Below, in pieces: positions 6,269 to 13,472 of a stretch of DNA of 14,988 nt. The notes under the pieces are model-generated. The model searched no databases, was not told the origin of the DNA, and saw nothing but the letters and a program-made list of their open reading frames with translations. The stretch is from an uncultured Synergistaceae bacterium (GTDB lineage Bacteria; Synergistota; Synergistia; Synergistales; Aminobacteriaceae). Position 1 is the stretch's first letter; the number at the start of each line of letters is the position of its first letter. The position numbers and the translations under genes are program-made. The stretch spans positions 1-14,988 of the forward strand of contig CALMZW010000341.1 of assembly GCA_937870605.1 (NCBI GenBank). The letters are read 5' to 3'.

Positions 6269-7432
6269 TCAGTCGTAGAAGACCCGGCCTTTCGGCGCGG
6301 CCGAGGGGTCGTGCAGGAACGCGCCGACGCCCTTTTCGATCATCTCCGCGTAGGAGGGGATCCCCTCGACGAGGATCGCCCGGTCGGGGTGAAGCATGTT
6401 GTGCACCTGAAGCAGGGTCATCACGGTCGTCACGTGCCGGGCGATCCGCTTGTCCGCGGGCCATCCCTTTTCGTCGATGGGCGCGTAGAGGAGCTTGTGC
6501 TCGCCGGCTTTCATGACGAACCGGTCGCGGCCGGACATCAGAAGCTCCTCGTCCGTGATCCCGCGGATCCGGTCGAGCATCGGCTCCGCCACTTCCGCGA
6601 GGTACGATACCGCGTCGGAGTGGTCGCCGATCTCCCGGTGGCTCAGGCCGTGCAGCGCGGTCGGGGAGAACTCCATTCCGATCGGCACGTCGAACGTCTG
6701 CGAGGTCAGCATCATCGACGTCATCGCGGCGACCTCGTTGCCCCTCTGGTGGGTGACAATCGTGTTCTCGACCGGGTATTCCAGTTCGGCCTCGTGGAAG
6801 TCCATCGTCAGGTCTGCTTTCTCGGCGCGGATGAGTTCCATCGCGGCGAAGGTGGTCCGCTCCGTGAGCATTCCGTCGGGTCTGCCCGGCCAGTTGCGGT
6901 TCAGGTTGCGGACGTCCATGTAGGCCAGATTCTGGCCGCTGGGGTAGTGGATGTAGACTTCGGGATCGGGCCAGGAGTCGAGCGGATTGGCCGTCCGGTC
7001 GCCCATGCGCCATTTCTTTGTTCCCCAGGGGGTTTTCACGTGGAAGAAGCGCGGATAGGCCTCGCCGAGCCGCGTGCAGGTGGAGGCGCTCGTGTTGATG
7101 CGGTTGATGACGATCACGCGGCCCTGCGTCACCCGGAGGTTCTCCGTGAACACCTGCGCCGAGACGTTGGCCGCCGGCTCCTCGGCGTGGGTGCCGCCGA
7201 TGATCAGGATCGCGCCCCCCGGAACGCCGCTGTCGAAGATATAGACGTTGGCGTCGTTGATCGTTCCTGCGACGCTTTTCGAGTAGTCGCCGAGCTTTTT
7301 CACGGACGAAAGTCCCTCGCCCGCCACGACGGGTTCCCTGAAGCTGCGGTGTTCGTGAAAGAGCTTCCCGGCGACGCCCGTCGACGCGATCACGGCGAGG
7401 AGCGTCATGATTTTGACGAATTTGAGATTCAT
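6269..7432 (-). CDS. M14-family zinc deacylase/carboxypeptidase (AstE/AspA-like)
   Basis: A 387-residue protein with a hydrophobic N-terminus (about 5-22) that would export or anchor it. The M14 zinc site is readable: GGTHAEEP supplies His82 and Glu85, and DFHEAE supplies His213. The NLNRNWPG motif between them matches the substrate-carboxylate Asn-Arg pair of zinc carboxypeptidases and succinylglutamate desuccinylase/aspartoacylase enzymes. It therefore probably removes a C-terminal residue or an N-acyl group from an amino acid or short peptide; which one is not clear. The ATG at 7432 follows a GGGGG tract 9 nt upstream and starts 13 nt after the 56-residue gene, so the two are tightly coupled. 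It is the last gene of the operon that begins with the C69 dipeptidase. Confidence 0.82.
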   Translation of the reverse strand: MNLKFVKIMTLLAVIASTGVAGKLFHEHRSFREPVVAGEGLSSVKKLGDYSKSVAGTINDANVYIFDSGVPGGAILIIGGTHAEEPAANVSAQVFTENLRVTQGRVIVINRINTSASTCTRLGEAYPRFFHVKTPWGTKKWRMGDRTANPLDSWPDPEVYIHYPSGQNLAYMDVRNLNRNWPGRPDGMLTERTTFAAMELIRAEKADLTMDFHEAELEYPVENTIVTHQRGNEVAAMTSMMLTSQTFDVPIGMEFSPTALHGLSHREIGDHSDAVSYLAEVAEPMLDRIRGITDEELLMSGRDRFVMKAGEHKLLYAPIDEKGWPADKRIARHVTTVMTLLQVHNMLHPDRAILVEGIPSYAEMIEKGVGAFLHDPSAAPKGRVFYD

Positions 7433-7445
7433 GCCGCGTCGCCCC

Positions 7446-7616
7446 CTACTTGAGCCGCAGCATGCGCAGCACGAAGGGAACCATCATGATTCCGTAGAGG
7501 ACGGCCTCCTGCGCGTTGCGCGTCCGGAAGAAACCGGCGACGATGGCGACGAGGAAAAACGCGTTGATGCAATAGTAGAGCACCATGACGACGGTGCTGA
7601 GGGTGACGGAATCCAT
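7446..7616 (-). CDS. 56-residue two-helix membrane protein, putative small permease partner
   Basis: The small frame starts MDSVTLSTVVMVLYYCINAF and ends RMLRLK. It has two hydrophobic segments (about residues 6-30 and 38-51) separated by the charged loop RTRNAQEA, so it should form a helical hairpin in the membrane. GGAGG (7625-7629) lies 8 nt before the ATG, inside the last codons of the permease gene. Only 4 nt separate the permease stop from this start, and 13 nt separate its stop from the M14 gene. This packing suggests a dedicated subunit of the permease, comparable in arrangement to other tiny transporter partners, though no named family is recognised. Confidence 0.75.
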   Translation of the reverse strand: MDSVTLSTVVMVLYYCINAFFLVAIVAGFFRTRNAQEAVLYGIMMVPFVLRMLRLK

Positions 7617-7620
7617 TGTA

Positions 7621-8955
7621 TCAGCCTCCGATCAGGGCGCCGAGTTCCCTGCTGTATATCATGACCGCGGTGCACATGGCGAGGATGACGAGCATGGGAA
7701 CGAGCGCCGTGCGAACAAAGCCCCGGTAGTAGTCGCCCGTGTAGCCCAGCTCCATGACGGCCGCCCGTCCGACCACCGCTGTCGGCGGCAGGCAGTCGCC
7801 CAAGGGCCACATGACCGCCCAGCTCGCGAGCGAAATCACCGGGTTGAGCCCGAGCATGTTGAACAGCATGATCAGCGGGACGCCGAAGAGCGGAGCCACG
7901 GCATACTGGAGCACTCCTTCGGATGCCGGCAGGATGATCCACAGCGCAGCGAAAAGCACCGTGACGGGAAGCGTCACGACGGCCAGGGAGAGCAGTCCGC
8001 GGGCTCCCGTGAGCGTCATTGCCTGGTTGAGGATTCCGACGACCACCATGATGCCGACGAGACCGAGCAGGTTGTGAACGGTCGTAGACGCGACCTCCAG
8101 CAGCCGCAGCCGCACCGGGCTGACGAGCGCCGTGGCGACGGCGGACAGCATGAAGACGAGCGGCAGTCCGAGGATCGGGAACGAGAAGGGCCACGCCCTT
8201 CCCGCGAGCGTCAGGCCGATCAGGACGACGAAGGGGAACATCGCCCGCAGCCAGGTCCACGCCGCGGGCGCCTCGGGCAGGTCGGCGAGCGCTTTTTCGA
8301 GTTCGACGGGCCGGCCGCGTCCGGCGAGCCAGAACGTGGAAAACAGCGCGCCCGTAACGGACAACAGCGCGAGCGGCAGGCCGAAGCCGACGTAGGGCAT
8401 GTTCGCCCCGGCCGCGGCCATCATCGCCCACAGGTTGATGGGCGGACACGCCGCGCTCATGGCGGCCAGCAGGAAGATCAGCGCCGTTCGGCGATCCTCG
8501 GAAACGCCCATCGCGGCGAGGACGGAGCCGACCAGGGCGCCGACCGTCAGGACCGTCGTGGCTCCCGAGCCGGTGATGGCGCCCGGGATGAGCATCACGA
8601 ACGTCAGCAGGACGAGGCAGACGAACCGGCGCGCGTGAAACGCGCCGACGATCCGGCGGACGATGAAGGCCACGCCGCCCGCCTGCTTGTAGAGCGTCAT
8701 GAAATACGTCGCCGTCAGGAAGATCAGGCAGACGTCGTAATAGGTGCATGCCCCCTCGACCACATGCCGCACGATCTCGGGCAAGGACAGCACGGATCGG
8801 GGATCGGCCCCCTTCGGCAGCGCGACGTGGGCCGCAAGGGCCGCGAGCGCCGCCGCGAACATCGAAAGCTCCGTCGAGAGACGGAACTTTTTCGCCACGC
8901 CGAACGCCAGTACGATACAAAGAAGCACCAGCATCGAATGATGAAACATGGTCAT
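7621..8955 (-). CDS. Ion-transporter-superfamily permease (TRAP large-subunit / carboxylate type)
   Basis: A 444-residue, highly hydrophobic protein with about 11-12 membrane helices. Two related halves carry re-entrant-loop-like segments: GAITGSGATTVLTVGAL with AAMSAACPPINLWAMMAAAGAN in the first, and LPASEGVLQYAVAPLFG with PLGDCLPPTAVVG in the second. This two-fold Ser/Gly/Pro-rich hairpin layout is typical of DctM-type TRAP large subunits and related carboxylate/sodium symporters, but no solute-binding protein of the TRAP kind is obvious next door. Neighbours suggest uptake of an amino acid, N-acyl amino acid or dipeptide made by the exported dipeptidase. The ATG at 8955 has AAGGA 10 nt upstream; the second ATG at 8949 is 16 nt away. 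Confidence 0.75.
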   Translation of the reverse strand: MTMFHHSMLVLLCIVLAFGVAKKFRLSTELSMFAAALAALAAHVALPKGADPRSVLSLPEIVRHVVEGACTYYDVCLIFLTATYFMTLYKQAGGVAFIVRRIVGAFHARRFVCLVLLTFVMLIPGAITGSGATTVLTVGALVGSVLAAMGVSEDRRTALIFLLAAMSAACPPINLWAMMAAAGANMPYVGFGLPLALLSVTGALFSTFWLAGRGRPVELEKALADLPEAPAAWTWLRAMFPFVVLIGLTLAGRAWPFSFPILGLPLVFMLSAVATALVSPVRLRLLEVASTTVHNLLGLVGIMVVVGILNQAMTLTGARGLLSLAVVTLPVTVLFAALWIILPASEGVLQYAVAPLFGVPLIMLFNMLGLNPVISLASWAVMWPLGDCLPPTAVVGRAAVMELGYTGDYYRGFVRTALVPMLVILAMCTAVMIYSRELGALIGG

Positions 8956-8986
8956 CGTGAACGTATCCTTTCACTGCGGAATGGAT

Positions 8987-9011
8987 CGGGGGCCCGAGAA
9001 CGAGGCCCCCG
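8987..9011 (-). repeat. Intercistronic hairpin before the permease gene
   Basis: The arms CGGGGGCC (8987-8994) and GGCCCCCG (9004-9011) flank a 9-nt loop in the 67-nt gap between the small exported protein and the permease. There is no U-tract. It may set relative mRNA levels by processing or partial termination. Confidence 0.45.
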
Positions 9012-9022
9012 GTCGTCGTTTC

Positions 9023-9562
9023 CTACTTGAGCACCTGTCCGATCGCGAGGGCGTCCTTGATCTTGATGAGGGGTTTCTTGTGGGTTTCCGCGTACTTCGT
9101 GAAGAACCCGTCGTTGTCGCTGTCGATCACGACGAGGACCACGTCCGCGTCCTTCATGACGGCCTCGATGGATGCCGCGTCGGAGCTGTCCGTCCGGCGA
9201 GCCATGCCCTCGACGTGCGCTCCGATGACCGTCATTCCGGCCTTCTTCGCGGCCGCGATGGCCTTCGAGCAGCGGTCGATCTCGGCGTCGACGTTCGTTC
9301 CGGCCGCGCCCATACCCTTCATGCTCGTCCCGCTCGTGACGATGAGCGTCTTGTAGTCGCCCTTCACGTCGTCGGCGGTCAGTTTGTTGTTGTAGTCGGC
9401 CTTCACGCCGGCCTGTTTGGCCGACATGCCGATCATGACGGCTCCGGGACTCTGGCCGCACGTGGTGACGATATAGGGCCCCTCGAGCTTCGGAACGTCC
9501 GCCGCGAACGCCGAAACCGCCAGCGCCGCAACGAAGAGGAGCGCGATTGCCGCTTTCTTCAT
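9023..9562 (-). CDS. Small exported protein, DUF6305-like
   Basis: A 179-residue protein with a clean Sec signal peptide (MKKAAIALLFVAALAVSAFA, cut before or after Ala21). The mature domain opens with a PYIVTTCGQSPGAVMIGM motif and then alternates strands and helices (KTLIVTSGTSMKGMGAAGT, GMTVIGAHVEGMARRTDSSD, DADVVLVVIDSDNDGFFT), suggesting a Rossmann-like alpha/beta fold. I believe it belongs to DUF6305, from memory of the opening motif. I chose the ATG at 9562 because CCTCCC on the plus strand (9571-9576) gives a GGGAGG 8 nt upstream; the ATG at 9568 would be too close. Its place between an exported dipeptidase and a permease suggests an extracytoplasmic binding or accessory role. No catalytic site is evident. 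Confidence 0.75.
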   Translation of the reverse strand: MKKAAIALLFVAALAVSAFAADVPKLEGPYIVTTCGQSPGAVMIGMSAKQAGVKADYNNKLTADDVKGDYKTLIVTSGTSMKGMGAAGTNVDAEIDRCSKAIAAAKKAGMTVIGAHVEGMARRTDSSDAASIEAVMKDADVVLVVIDSDNDGFFTKYAETHKKPLIKIKDALAIGQVLK

Positions 9563-9589
9563 ATTCATTCCCTCCCTGTCTTTCGAGAA

Positions 9590-9624
9590 CATCGGGCAAA
9601 GGCCGCGAAGGCCCTTGCCCGATG
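9590..9624 (-). repeat. Strong intercistronic hairpin between dipeptidase and the small exported protein
   Basis: CATCGGGCAA (9590-9599) pairs with TTGCCCGATG (9615-9624), and inside this GGCC (9601-9604) pairs with GGCC (9610-9613). It lies in the 85-nt gap after the dipeptidase stop. No run of U follows on the minus strand, so partial termination or mRNA stabilisation is more likely than full termination. Confidence 0.55.
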
Positions 9625-9647
9625 CGTGGCGACATGTATTGTCGGAG

Positions 9648-11312
9648 CTACTTCGTCTTCTTGATCGCTTCGAGGTCGCGGACGGCCGTTCCGCCGAAGT
9701 CGACCTTTTCCAGGTACGCCTTCGGGTAGCCCGGCTTCAGCATGGCGCCCTTGGAGTTGATCTGGCCGCCGTCGTAATACGTTCCGATCAGATGCCAGGC
9801 GAAGTTCCACCAGCCCTTTTCGACCTTGTCGAGGTTCGAGGACGTGTAGTGCGTCAGGAAGGCGACGGCCTGCGCCGGATCCTTCTTGTACAGCTCGACG
9901 GCCCTGGCTTCGGTTTCGGCCTGCTTTGAGAAGAAGACATCCTCATAGCTCGCCTTCTTCTCGCGGATCTCCTTGTACATCGCGTCCCAGCGCAGGTTGG
10001 CCCAGTTGTTCACGAGGTTGAAGGCCCACCAGGCGCTCTCGGGGTCGAACTCGTGGCGCTTGCCCACGGTCCAGGGTTTCGGAAGCTCCGTCACGCCGCA
10101 GTAGATCGGGACGTAGACGGTCGTATCGGGCGCGTCCTCGCCGAACCACAGAACGCCGCCGACGGGATCGGGCAGCCAGGCGCGGCTCTGCGACACGAAG
10201 CTGTAGGAGCAGCGGAAGATCGCGATCGGGCGTTCCCAGTCCTGTCCCTCGCGTCCGGCCGGCTTGTGTTCCTTGGCGACGGGCCAGCGGTTCGGGTTGC
10301 CGAAGGGCTCGGAAGCCGCGTCCTTCGTCAGGTCGTAGGGGGTTCCCTCCATGTGGTCGCTGTAGATGTCCATGATGTCCTTGACGCTGAGCTTCTTGTC
10401 CGGCTTGATGGAGAAGGGATAGTCCGTGTATTCGTCGTGGATCGGGAACTGCTTCGAGGGTGCGAGCAGGCTGAGCGCCCGCCACTCGCGGCGGCTCTGG
10501 TAGAACGGAGCGCCGTAGGGTTCCGGATTGAAGACCTTTGCGTAGTTGAACGGAAGGCCCTTCTTCCACCACCCCATCTTCTCGGCCAGTTCGGTGATCC
10601 GCGAAGAGGCCATGAAGTTCGCGGAGTCGTCGAAACGCAGCTCGCCGATGCGGGCGCGGTTGGCTCCGACGAAGACCTCGTCATCGGGGACGCGCTGCGC
10701 GGCCCAGTGGGCGCCGGGGGTTCCGCTCTCGGGCGTCCAGAGGAGGCCGCCGCCGCAGACCTCGAAGACCCAGAGTTCCTTTGAGTCGCCGATCACGAGC
10801 GTCTCGCCGCCGTCGGCGTAGCCGTACTTCTCCGCAAGTTCGCCCATGACCTTGATGGCTTCGCGGGCCGTCGAGGCGCGCTGCAGGCCGTAGATCTCGA
10901 GGTTCGCGATGTAGAACAGGCCCTTGGGGCTCGCGAGCTCGTCGCGGCCGCTCCACGTGAACTCGCCCATCATGAGCTGCTTGTCGTTCATGAAGGGGTA
11001 GCCGATGTGGAAATACGTGTTCGTCTTCGCGGCCTGAGGAATCTGCCCGGTCTTGACGAGCGGCTTGTCCGGGCGCGTCCCGAGGCACGGATCGACCATG
11101 ACGTCGATCATTTCGCCGGCCTTGTGCTCTCCTCCGGGAACGATCTGGATCCTGTGATCGTACCAGCCGTCGCAGGTGTGAGACACCAGGACGGAGCCGT
11201 CAACCGACGCCTTCGGCCCGACGCCGAGAGGCGTGCACGCCACAGCGGCCGTCGCGGCGACGCCGACAGCCGCTCCCAGCAATAGAACGCGGGAAACCTT
11301 TCCTATGTTCAT
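9648..11312 (-). CDS. Exported C69-family dipeptidase
   Basis: A 554-residue Ntn-hydrolase. The signal peptide (residues 1-25, core VLLLGAAVGVAATAAVA) ends directly at Cys26, starting CTPLGVGPKASVDGSVLVSHTCDG, the usual N-terminal block of peptidase family C69, where the exposed Cys is the nucleophile. Signal cleavage could therefore also activate the enzyme. Later segments such as ARIGELRFDDSANFMASSRI and the C-terminal FNLVNNWANLRWDAMY agree with the full-length family, and nothing appears missing. It should split dipeptides in the periplasm or outside the cell. A lipoprotein reading of AVAC is possible but a poor lipobox. The ATG at 11312 has GGAGG 11 nt upstream (11324-11328); a frame extension to 11378 lacks signal-peptide logic. 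It is the first gene of a five-gene operon with a permease and an M14 enzyme. Confidence 0.9.
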   Translation of the reverse strand: MNIGKVSRVLLLGAAVGVAATAAVACTPLGVGPKASVDGSVLVSHTCDGWYDHRIQIVPGGEHKAGEMIDVMVDPCLGTRPDKPLVKTGQIPQAAKTNTYFHIGYPFMNDKQLMMGEFTWSGRDELASPKGLFYIANLEIYGLQRASTAREAIKVMGELAEKYGYADGGETLVIGDSKELWVFEVCGGGLLWTPESGTPGAHWAAQRVPDDEVFVGANRARIGELRFDDSANFMASSRITELAEKMGWWKKGLPFNYAKVFNPEPYGAPFYQSRREWRALSLLAPSKQFPIHDEYTDYPFSIKPDKKLSVKDIMDIYSDHMEGTPYDLTKDAASEPFGNPNRWPVAKEHKPAGREGQDWERPIAIFRCSYSFVSQSRAWLPDPVGGVLWFGEDAPDTTVYVPIYCGVTELPKPWTVGKRHEFDPESAWWAFNLVNNWANLRWDAMYKEIREKKASYEDVFFSKQAETEARAVELYKKDPAQAVAFLTHYTSSNLDKVEKGWWNFAWHLIGTYYDGGQINSKGAMLKPGYPKAYLEKVDFGGTAVRDLEAIKKTK

Positions 11313-11668
11313 GTTCGCATTCTCCTCCTTCCATCTTCCCGGGAACAGACGCCCGGGACCTTCCAGAACCGCACGCACGCTCCCGCCCGCGCATCCGGCG
11401 TTTCGGGCGAAATCACCGGGACGCGCAAGGCGAAGAGCAGAATCGCGATAATCATACCGCTTTTGCGGCGTATCGGCTACATCGATGGATCCATTTTCTA
11501 TCCCAAGCGGCGAGAGCGGTGTAGTGCATTATGTGCTTTTGGCTCGTGATCCACGCGTCACACGCGTCGCGCGGGAAGGCGCGCCAGGGCGGCCGCCGGA
11601 CGTCCAACTCCGGTTTCTTATCGCGATAAACCCTGATTCCATGCTGGTTCGCGACCATTCTTTACGTA

Positions 11669-11739
11669 TCTTTAGATTGGTAAAGAAAGTTAAAAATCGA
11701 GGAACTACCCATGTACAGGGGGTCGGAAAAGGGTAAAAT
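11669..11739 (+). promoter_or_regulatory. Upstream dyad motif plus -10 box of the Arg/Pro-rich repeat-protein gene
   Basis: TCTTTAGATTGGTAAAG (11669-11685) has dyad arms CTTTA and TAAAG around GATTGG. TAAAAT (11734-11739) follows exactly 48 bp later, preceded by GAAAAGGG. The same motif, spacing and -10 context occur at 13660-13730. A weak TGTACA (11712-11717) lies 16 bp before the -10, so activator dependence is likely. Confidence 0.6.
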
Positions 11740-11855
11740 TTTCCTTGAAAACGCTTCCGGACGACGGAACGGACGGAGGCGGGAAAAGAATTCCGGGCAG
11801 CGGTCGCCCGGGAGGAAAGGAAAGGGGAGCGATCGACGGGTCGCGAAGCATCGAA

Positions 11856-11876
11856 GACCGAACGTTCGGTGTTTTT
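11856..11876 (+). promoter_or_regulatory. 14-bp palindrome followed by T6 in the leader of the repeat-protein gene
   Basis: ACCGAACGTTCGGT (11856-11869) is a perfect palindrome, followed by G and six T, ending 11 nt before the ribosome binding site. As RNA it gives a 5-bp stem with an ACGT loop and U-tract, resembling a small terminator or attenuator. As DNA it could be a TetR-like operator. Confidence 0.4.
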
Positions 11877-11903
11877 TGGACAACACCAGGGAGGGTGATG
11901 GCA

Positions 11904-12422
11904 ATGAAAAAGGTACTTGTCGCAACGATTTTCACCGCGCTGGCGTTTCTGGTTGTCGGGGCGGAGATTGTCTGCGCGGAACCGAGTGACGGCAATCGTC
12001 CGCAGATTCAGTACTACAGGGGGCCGCAGGGCATGACGCCTCCGGATGCCCGGATGCACCGGCCTCCGAACGGGCCATATCCCGGCCGGCGTCCGTTCGA
12101 CTACAGGCCGGAATTTCGTCCGAGGCCGTTCGATCACAGGCCGAACATACGTCCGAGGCCGTTCGATCATCGACCGCCGATCGGTCCGAGGCCGTACGAT
12201 CACCGGCCGATCATACGCCCCAGGCCCTACGACCACAGACCGCCGTACGGTCCGAGGCCCTTCATGCACCGGCCGCCGTACGGTCCGAGACCGCGACATC
12301 CGGGGTGGTACGGTCCGGTTCCGTACACCGAGAACAACTATTACTACCGGAACAACCCCATCGAGGACGTCATGGTCTACCTGATGTACAAGGTGATCGA
12401 CCGGATGGACTACGTGGAGTAG
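11904..12422 (+). CDS. Exported Arg/Pro/His-rich tandem-repeat protein
   Basis: A 172-residue protein of no family I recognise. A Sec signal peptide (MKKVLVATIFTALAFLVVGA, probable cut after Ala25 in VCA-EP) is followed by a low-complexity domain. From residue 61 there are six tandem 11-residue units, with consensus RPRPFDHRPPI (variants with Y for F, and GPRP starts), then a partial unit. The C-terminal 30 residues change character: a Tyr/Asn stretch (NNYYYRNNP), then a helical end IEDVMVYLMYKVIDRMDYVE. The protein is strongly basic, and the His and Arg spacing could bind metal, anionic polymer or the cell surface; this is speculation. The ATG at 11904 has AGGGAGGG 8 nt upstream; the ATG at 11898 is too close. 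It has its own promoter and a good terminator, and shares its promoter motif with the gene at 13827. Confidence 0.8.
   Translation: MKKVLVATIFTALAFLVVGAEIVCAEPSDGNRPQIQYYRGPQGMTPPDARMHRPPNGPYPGRRPFDYRPEFRPRPFDHRPNIRPRPFDHRPPIGPRPYDHRPIIRPRPYDHRPPYGPRPFMHRPPYGPRPRHPGWYGPVPYTENNYYYRNNPIEDVMVYLMYKVIDRMDYVE
12084..12281 (+). repeat. Six in-frame 33-bp tandem repeats
   Basis: Units start at 12084, 12117, 12150, 12183, 12216 and 12249, with a partial seventh from 12282. Each encodes an 11-residue RPRPFDHRPxx-type unit. Adjacent copies differ at several bases, many synonymous or conservative (F/Y, I/Y), so the array is not freshly amplified and the peptide pattern appears to be under selection. Confidence 0.9.
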
Positions 12423-12439
12423 GAACGCCGGCGACAGAA

Positions 12440-12475
12440 GAGGGCTCCGGGCGGACGCCCGGCGCCCTCGTTTTC
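12440..12475 (+). terminator. Intrinsic terminator of the Arg/Pro-rich repeat-protein gene
   Basis: GAGGGC-T-CCGGGC (12440-12452) pairs with GCCCGG-C-GCCCTC (12457-12469) around a GGAC loop and is followed by G and TTTT (12471-12474). It begins 17 nt after the stop codon and abuts the convergent deacylase gene, whose stop codon overlaps the T-run. Confidence 0.85.
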
Positions 12476-13430
12476 ATGTCTGCCGGTCGGCCCAGGCGAT
12501 CGTTTCCGGGCGGCGCAGCGTCTGGTGCTTGAACGCCGGGATGCCGAGCTTCGCGCCCAGGGCGCGGAAACGGTCCTTGTAGACGCCCTTCAGGTTGTCG
12601 TGGAACGCGATGCCGTCGATGCCGCCCGCGATCGAACGCACGCAGGCGTCGAGCCGCTCCGGTCCGTCCTCGTTCTCGTAGCGTCCGGTCACGAGCCACT
12701 GGTTCGCGAGGATGTGGGAGACGGCGAACCCCCAGTCGTCCCACGTCTGGAGCGCCGCCGCGGCGAACGACGGCTCGAAGTGGACGCCCCCCGCGCAGAG
12801 CAGGCGCCTGGCGCGGCGTCCGTCCCCGCCGAAGACGCCGAAGAGCGACGTCGCGAGCACCGCAGCAGCGGTCGGGTTCGACCAGCAGTCCGGGCTGCTT
12901 CCGATTTCGATGTCCAGGACCGGAACGGGGTACTGCGGGATCAGGTCGGGAGCGCCGCCGCCGTAGACCATCCCCGACCAGTGCGTCGCCTCGGTGGTCG
13001 TTCGGTACGTTTCGAGTCCGGCGTCGACGCGGCTTCGTTCCATGGCGAGGAGCAGATTGCGCATGTATTCGGGGTTCGCGGGGCCGAACGATCCCGAATC
13101 CACGTCGCCGGTCGTGTGCGTCGTCAGGATGTTGTCGGGCGCGTTCTCGCCCGCATGCCAGGTGATGATTCCCGCGAGGTCGAAGTCGGAAAAATGCCGC
13201 TGCATGATCGGCAGGTAGTGCGTGAAGTCGTGGCTGACGACGCGCTCGGTCCGCACGAACCAGAACGAGTCGCCCTTTTCGTCGGTGTAACGGAGCACGG
13301 GATCCCGGTCGACGAGAATATCGGTCTCGCCGGGGCCGTGCAGCTTTCGGGCGGCCTCGAAGACGTGTCCGGCCACATGGTCGACGGAATGCACGCAGAA
13401 AAAGTACACGGCCTTCTTGGGTTGTGTCAC
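12474..13430 (-). CDS. D-aminoacyl-tRNA deacylase, DTD2/GEK1 type (COG1650)
   Basis: A 318-residue homolog of the archaeal and plant DTD2 deacylase, which hydrolyses D-aminoacyl-tRNA and, in studied members, aldehyde-modified forms. Family blocks appear in order: ILTTHTTGD with His105, TTEATHWSG with His150, LDIEIGSS, CAGGVHFEPSF with His217, then AVSHILANQ. They correspond to LTTHVTGN, EATHHGP, EIGSS, GGGHYAP and AFGHIL in archaeal members. The second His-Gly-Pro of the EATHHGP block is here Trp-Ser-Gly, so activity or specificity may differ. I start at GTG 13430: GGAGG (13440-13444) lies 9 nt upstream and the promoter at 13473-13501 would start transcription near the alternative ATG at 13466. 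Bacteria normally use the unrelated Dtd, so transfer from archaea is possible. It is convergent with the repeat-protein gene at 11904. Confidence 0.85.
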   Translation of the reverse strand: MTQPKKAVYFFCVHSVDHVAGHVFEAARKLHGPGETDILVDRDPVLRYTDEKGDSFWFVRTERVVSHDFTHYLPIMQRHFSDFDLAGIITWHAGENAPDNILTTHTTGDVDSGSFGPANPEYMRNLLLAMERSRVDAGLETYRTTTEATHWSGMVYGGGAPDLIPQYPVPVLDIEIGSSPDCWSNPTAAAVLATSLFGVFGGDGRRARRLLCAGGVHFEPSFAAAALQTWDDWGFAVSHILANQWLVTGRYENEDGPERLDACVRSIAGGIDGIAFHDNLKGVYKDRFRALGAKLGIPAFKHQTLRRPETIAWADRQT

Positions 13431-13472
13431 GGCGATATCCCTCCTGTCGGATCTTGGTCTCTCCATACGGGA

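Larger units (their letters stand above)
11313..11903. other. 591-bp divergent regulatory region between dipeptidase operon and repeat-protein gene
   Basis: I see no credible gene; a 68-codon minus-strand frame at 11452-11658 has no ribosome binding site or protein-like composition. The region holds the dyad motif at 11669-11685 with its -10 box (11734-11739), and the 14-bp palindrome with a T-run at 11856-11876. The 12-bp palindrome TTATCGCGATAA lies at 11618-11629, and its ten-base part ATCGCGATAA recurs at 11442-11451. A minus-strand TATGAT (11451-11456) could be the -10 of the dipeptidase operon, but no matching -35 is visible. Confidence 0.55.

Noticed and set aside
6164..7453. Plus-strand frame of 429 codons opposite the M14 enzyme
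   Set aside because: Antisense shadow; the minus strand carries the zinc ligands and the NLNR motif.
7484..8974. Second minus-strand frame of 496 codons over the permease
   Set aside because: Arg/Gly/Pro-rich out-of-frame translation with no family motif. The overlapping frame at 7621-8955 has clear membrane helices and transporter motifs.
7585..9030. Long plus-strand frame of 481 codons opposite the permease and its neighbours
   Set aside because: Its product is almost entirely Arg, Asp, His, Glu and Gln, the usual antisense shadow of a GC-rich membrane protein gene. The minus strand has proper ribosome binding sites and a recognisable permease.
11452..11658. 68-codon minus-strand frame upstream of the dipeptidase
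   Set aside because: No ribosome binding site and an Arg/Trp/His-rich composition without a pattern. The region contains palindromes better explained as regulatory DNA.
12084..12281. Regular 33-bp repeats considered as a CRISPR-like array
   Set aside because: The units are contiguous without spacers, stay in frame and encode an 11-residue protein repeat.
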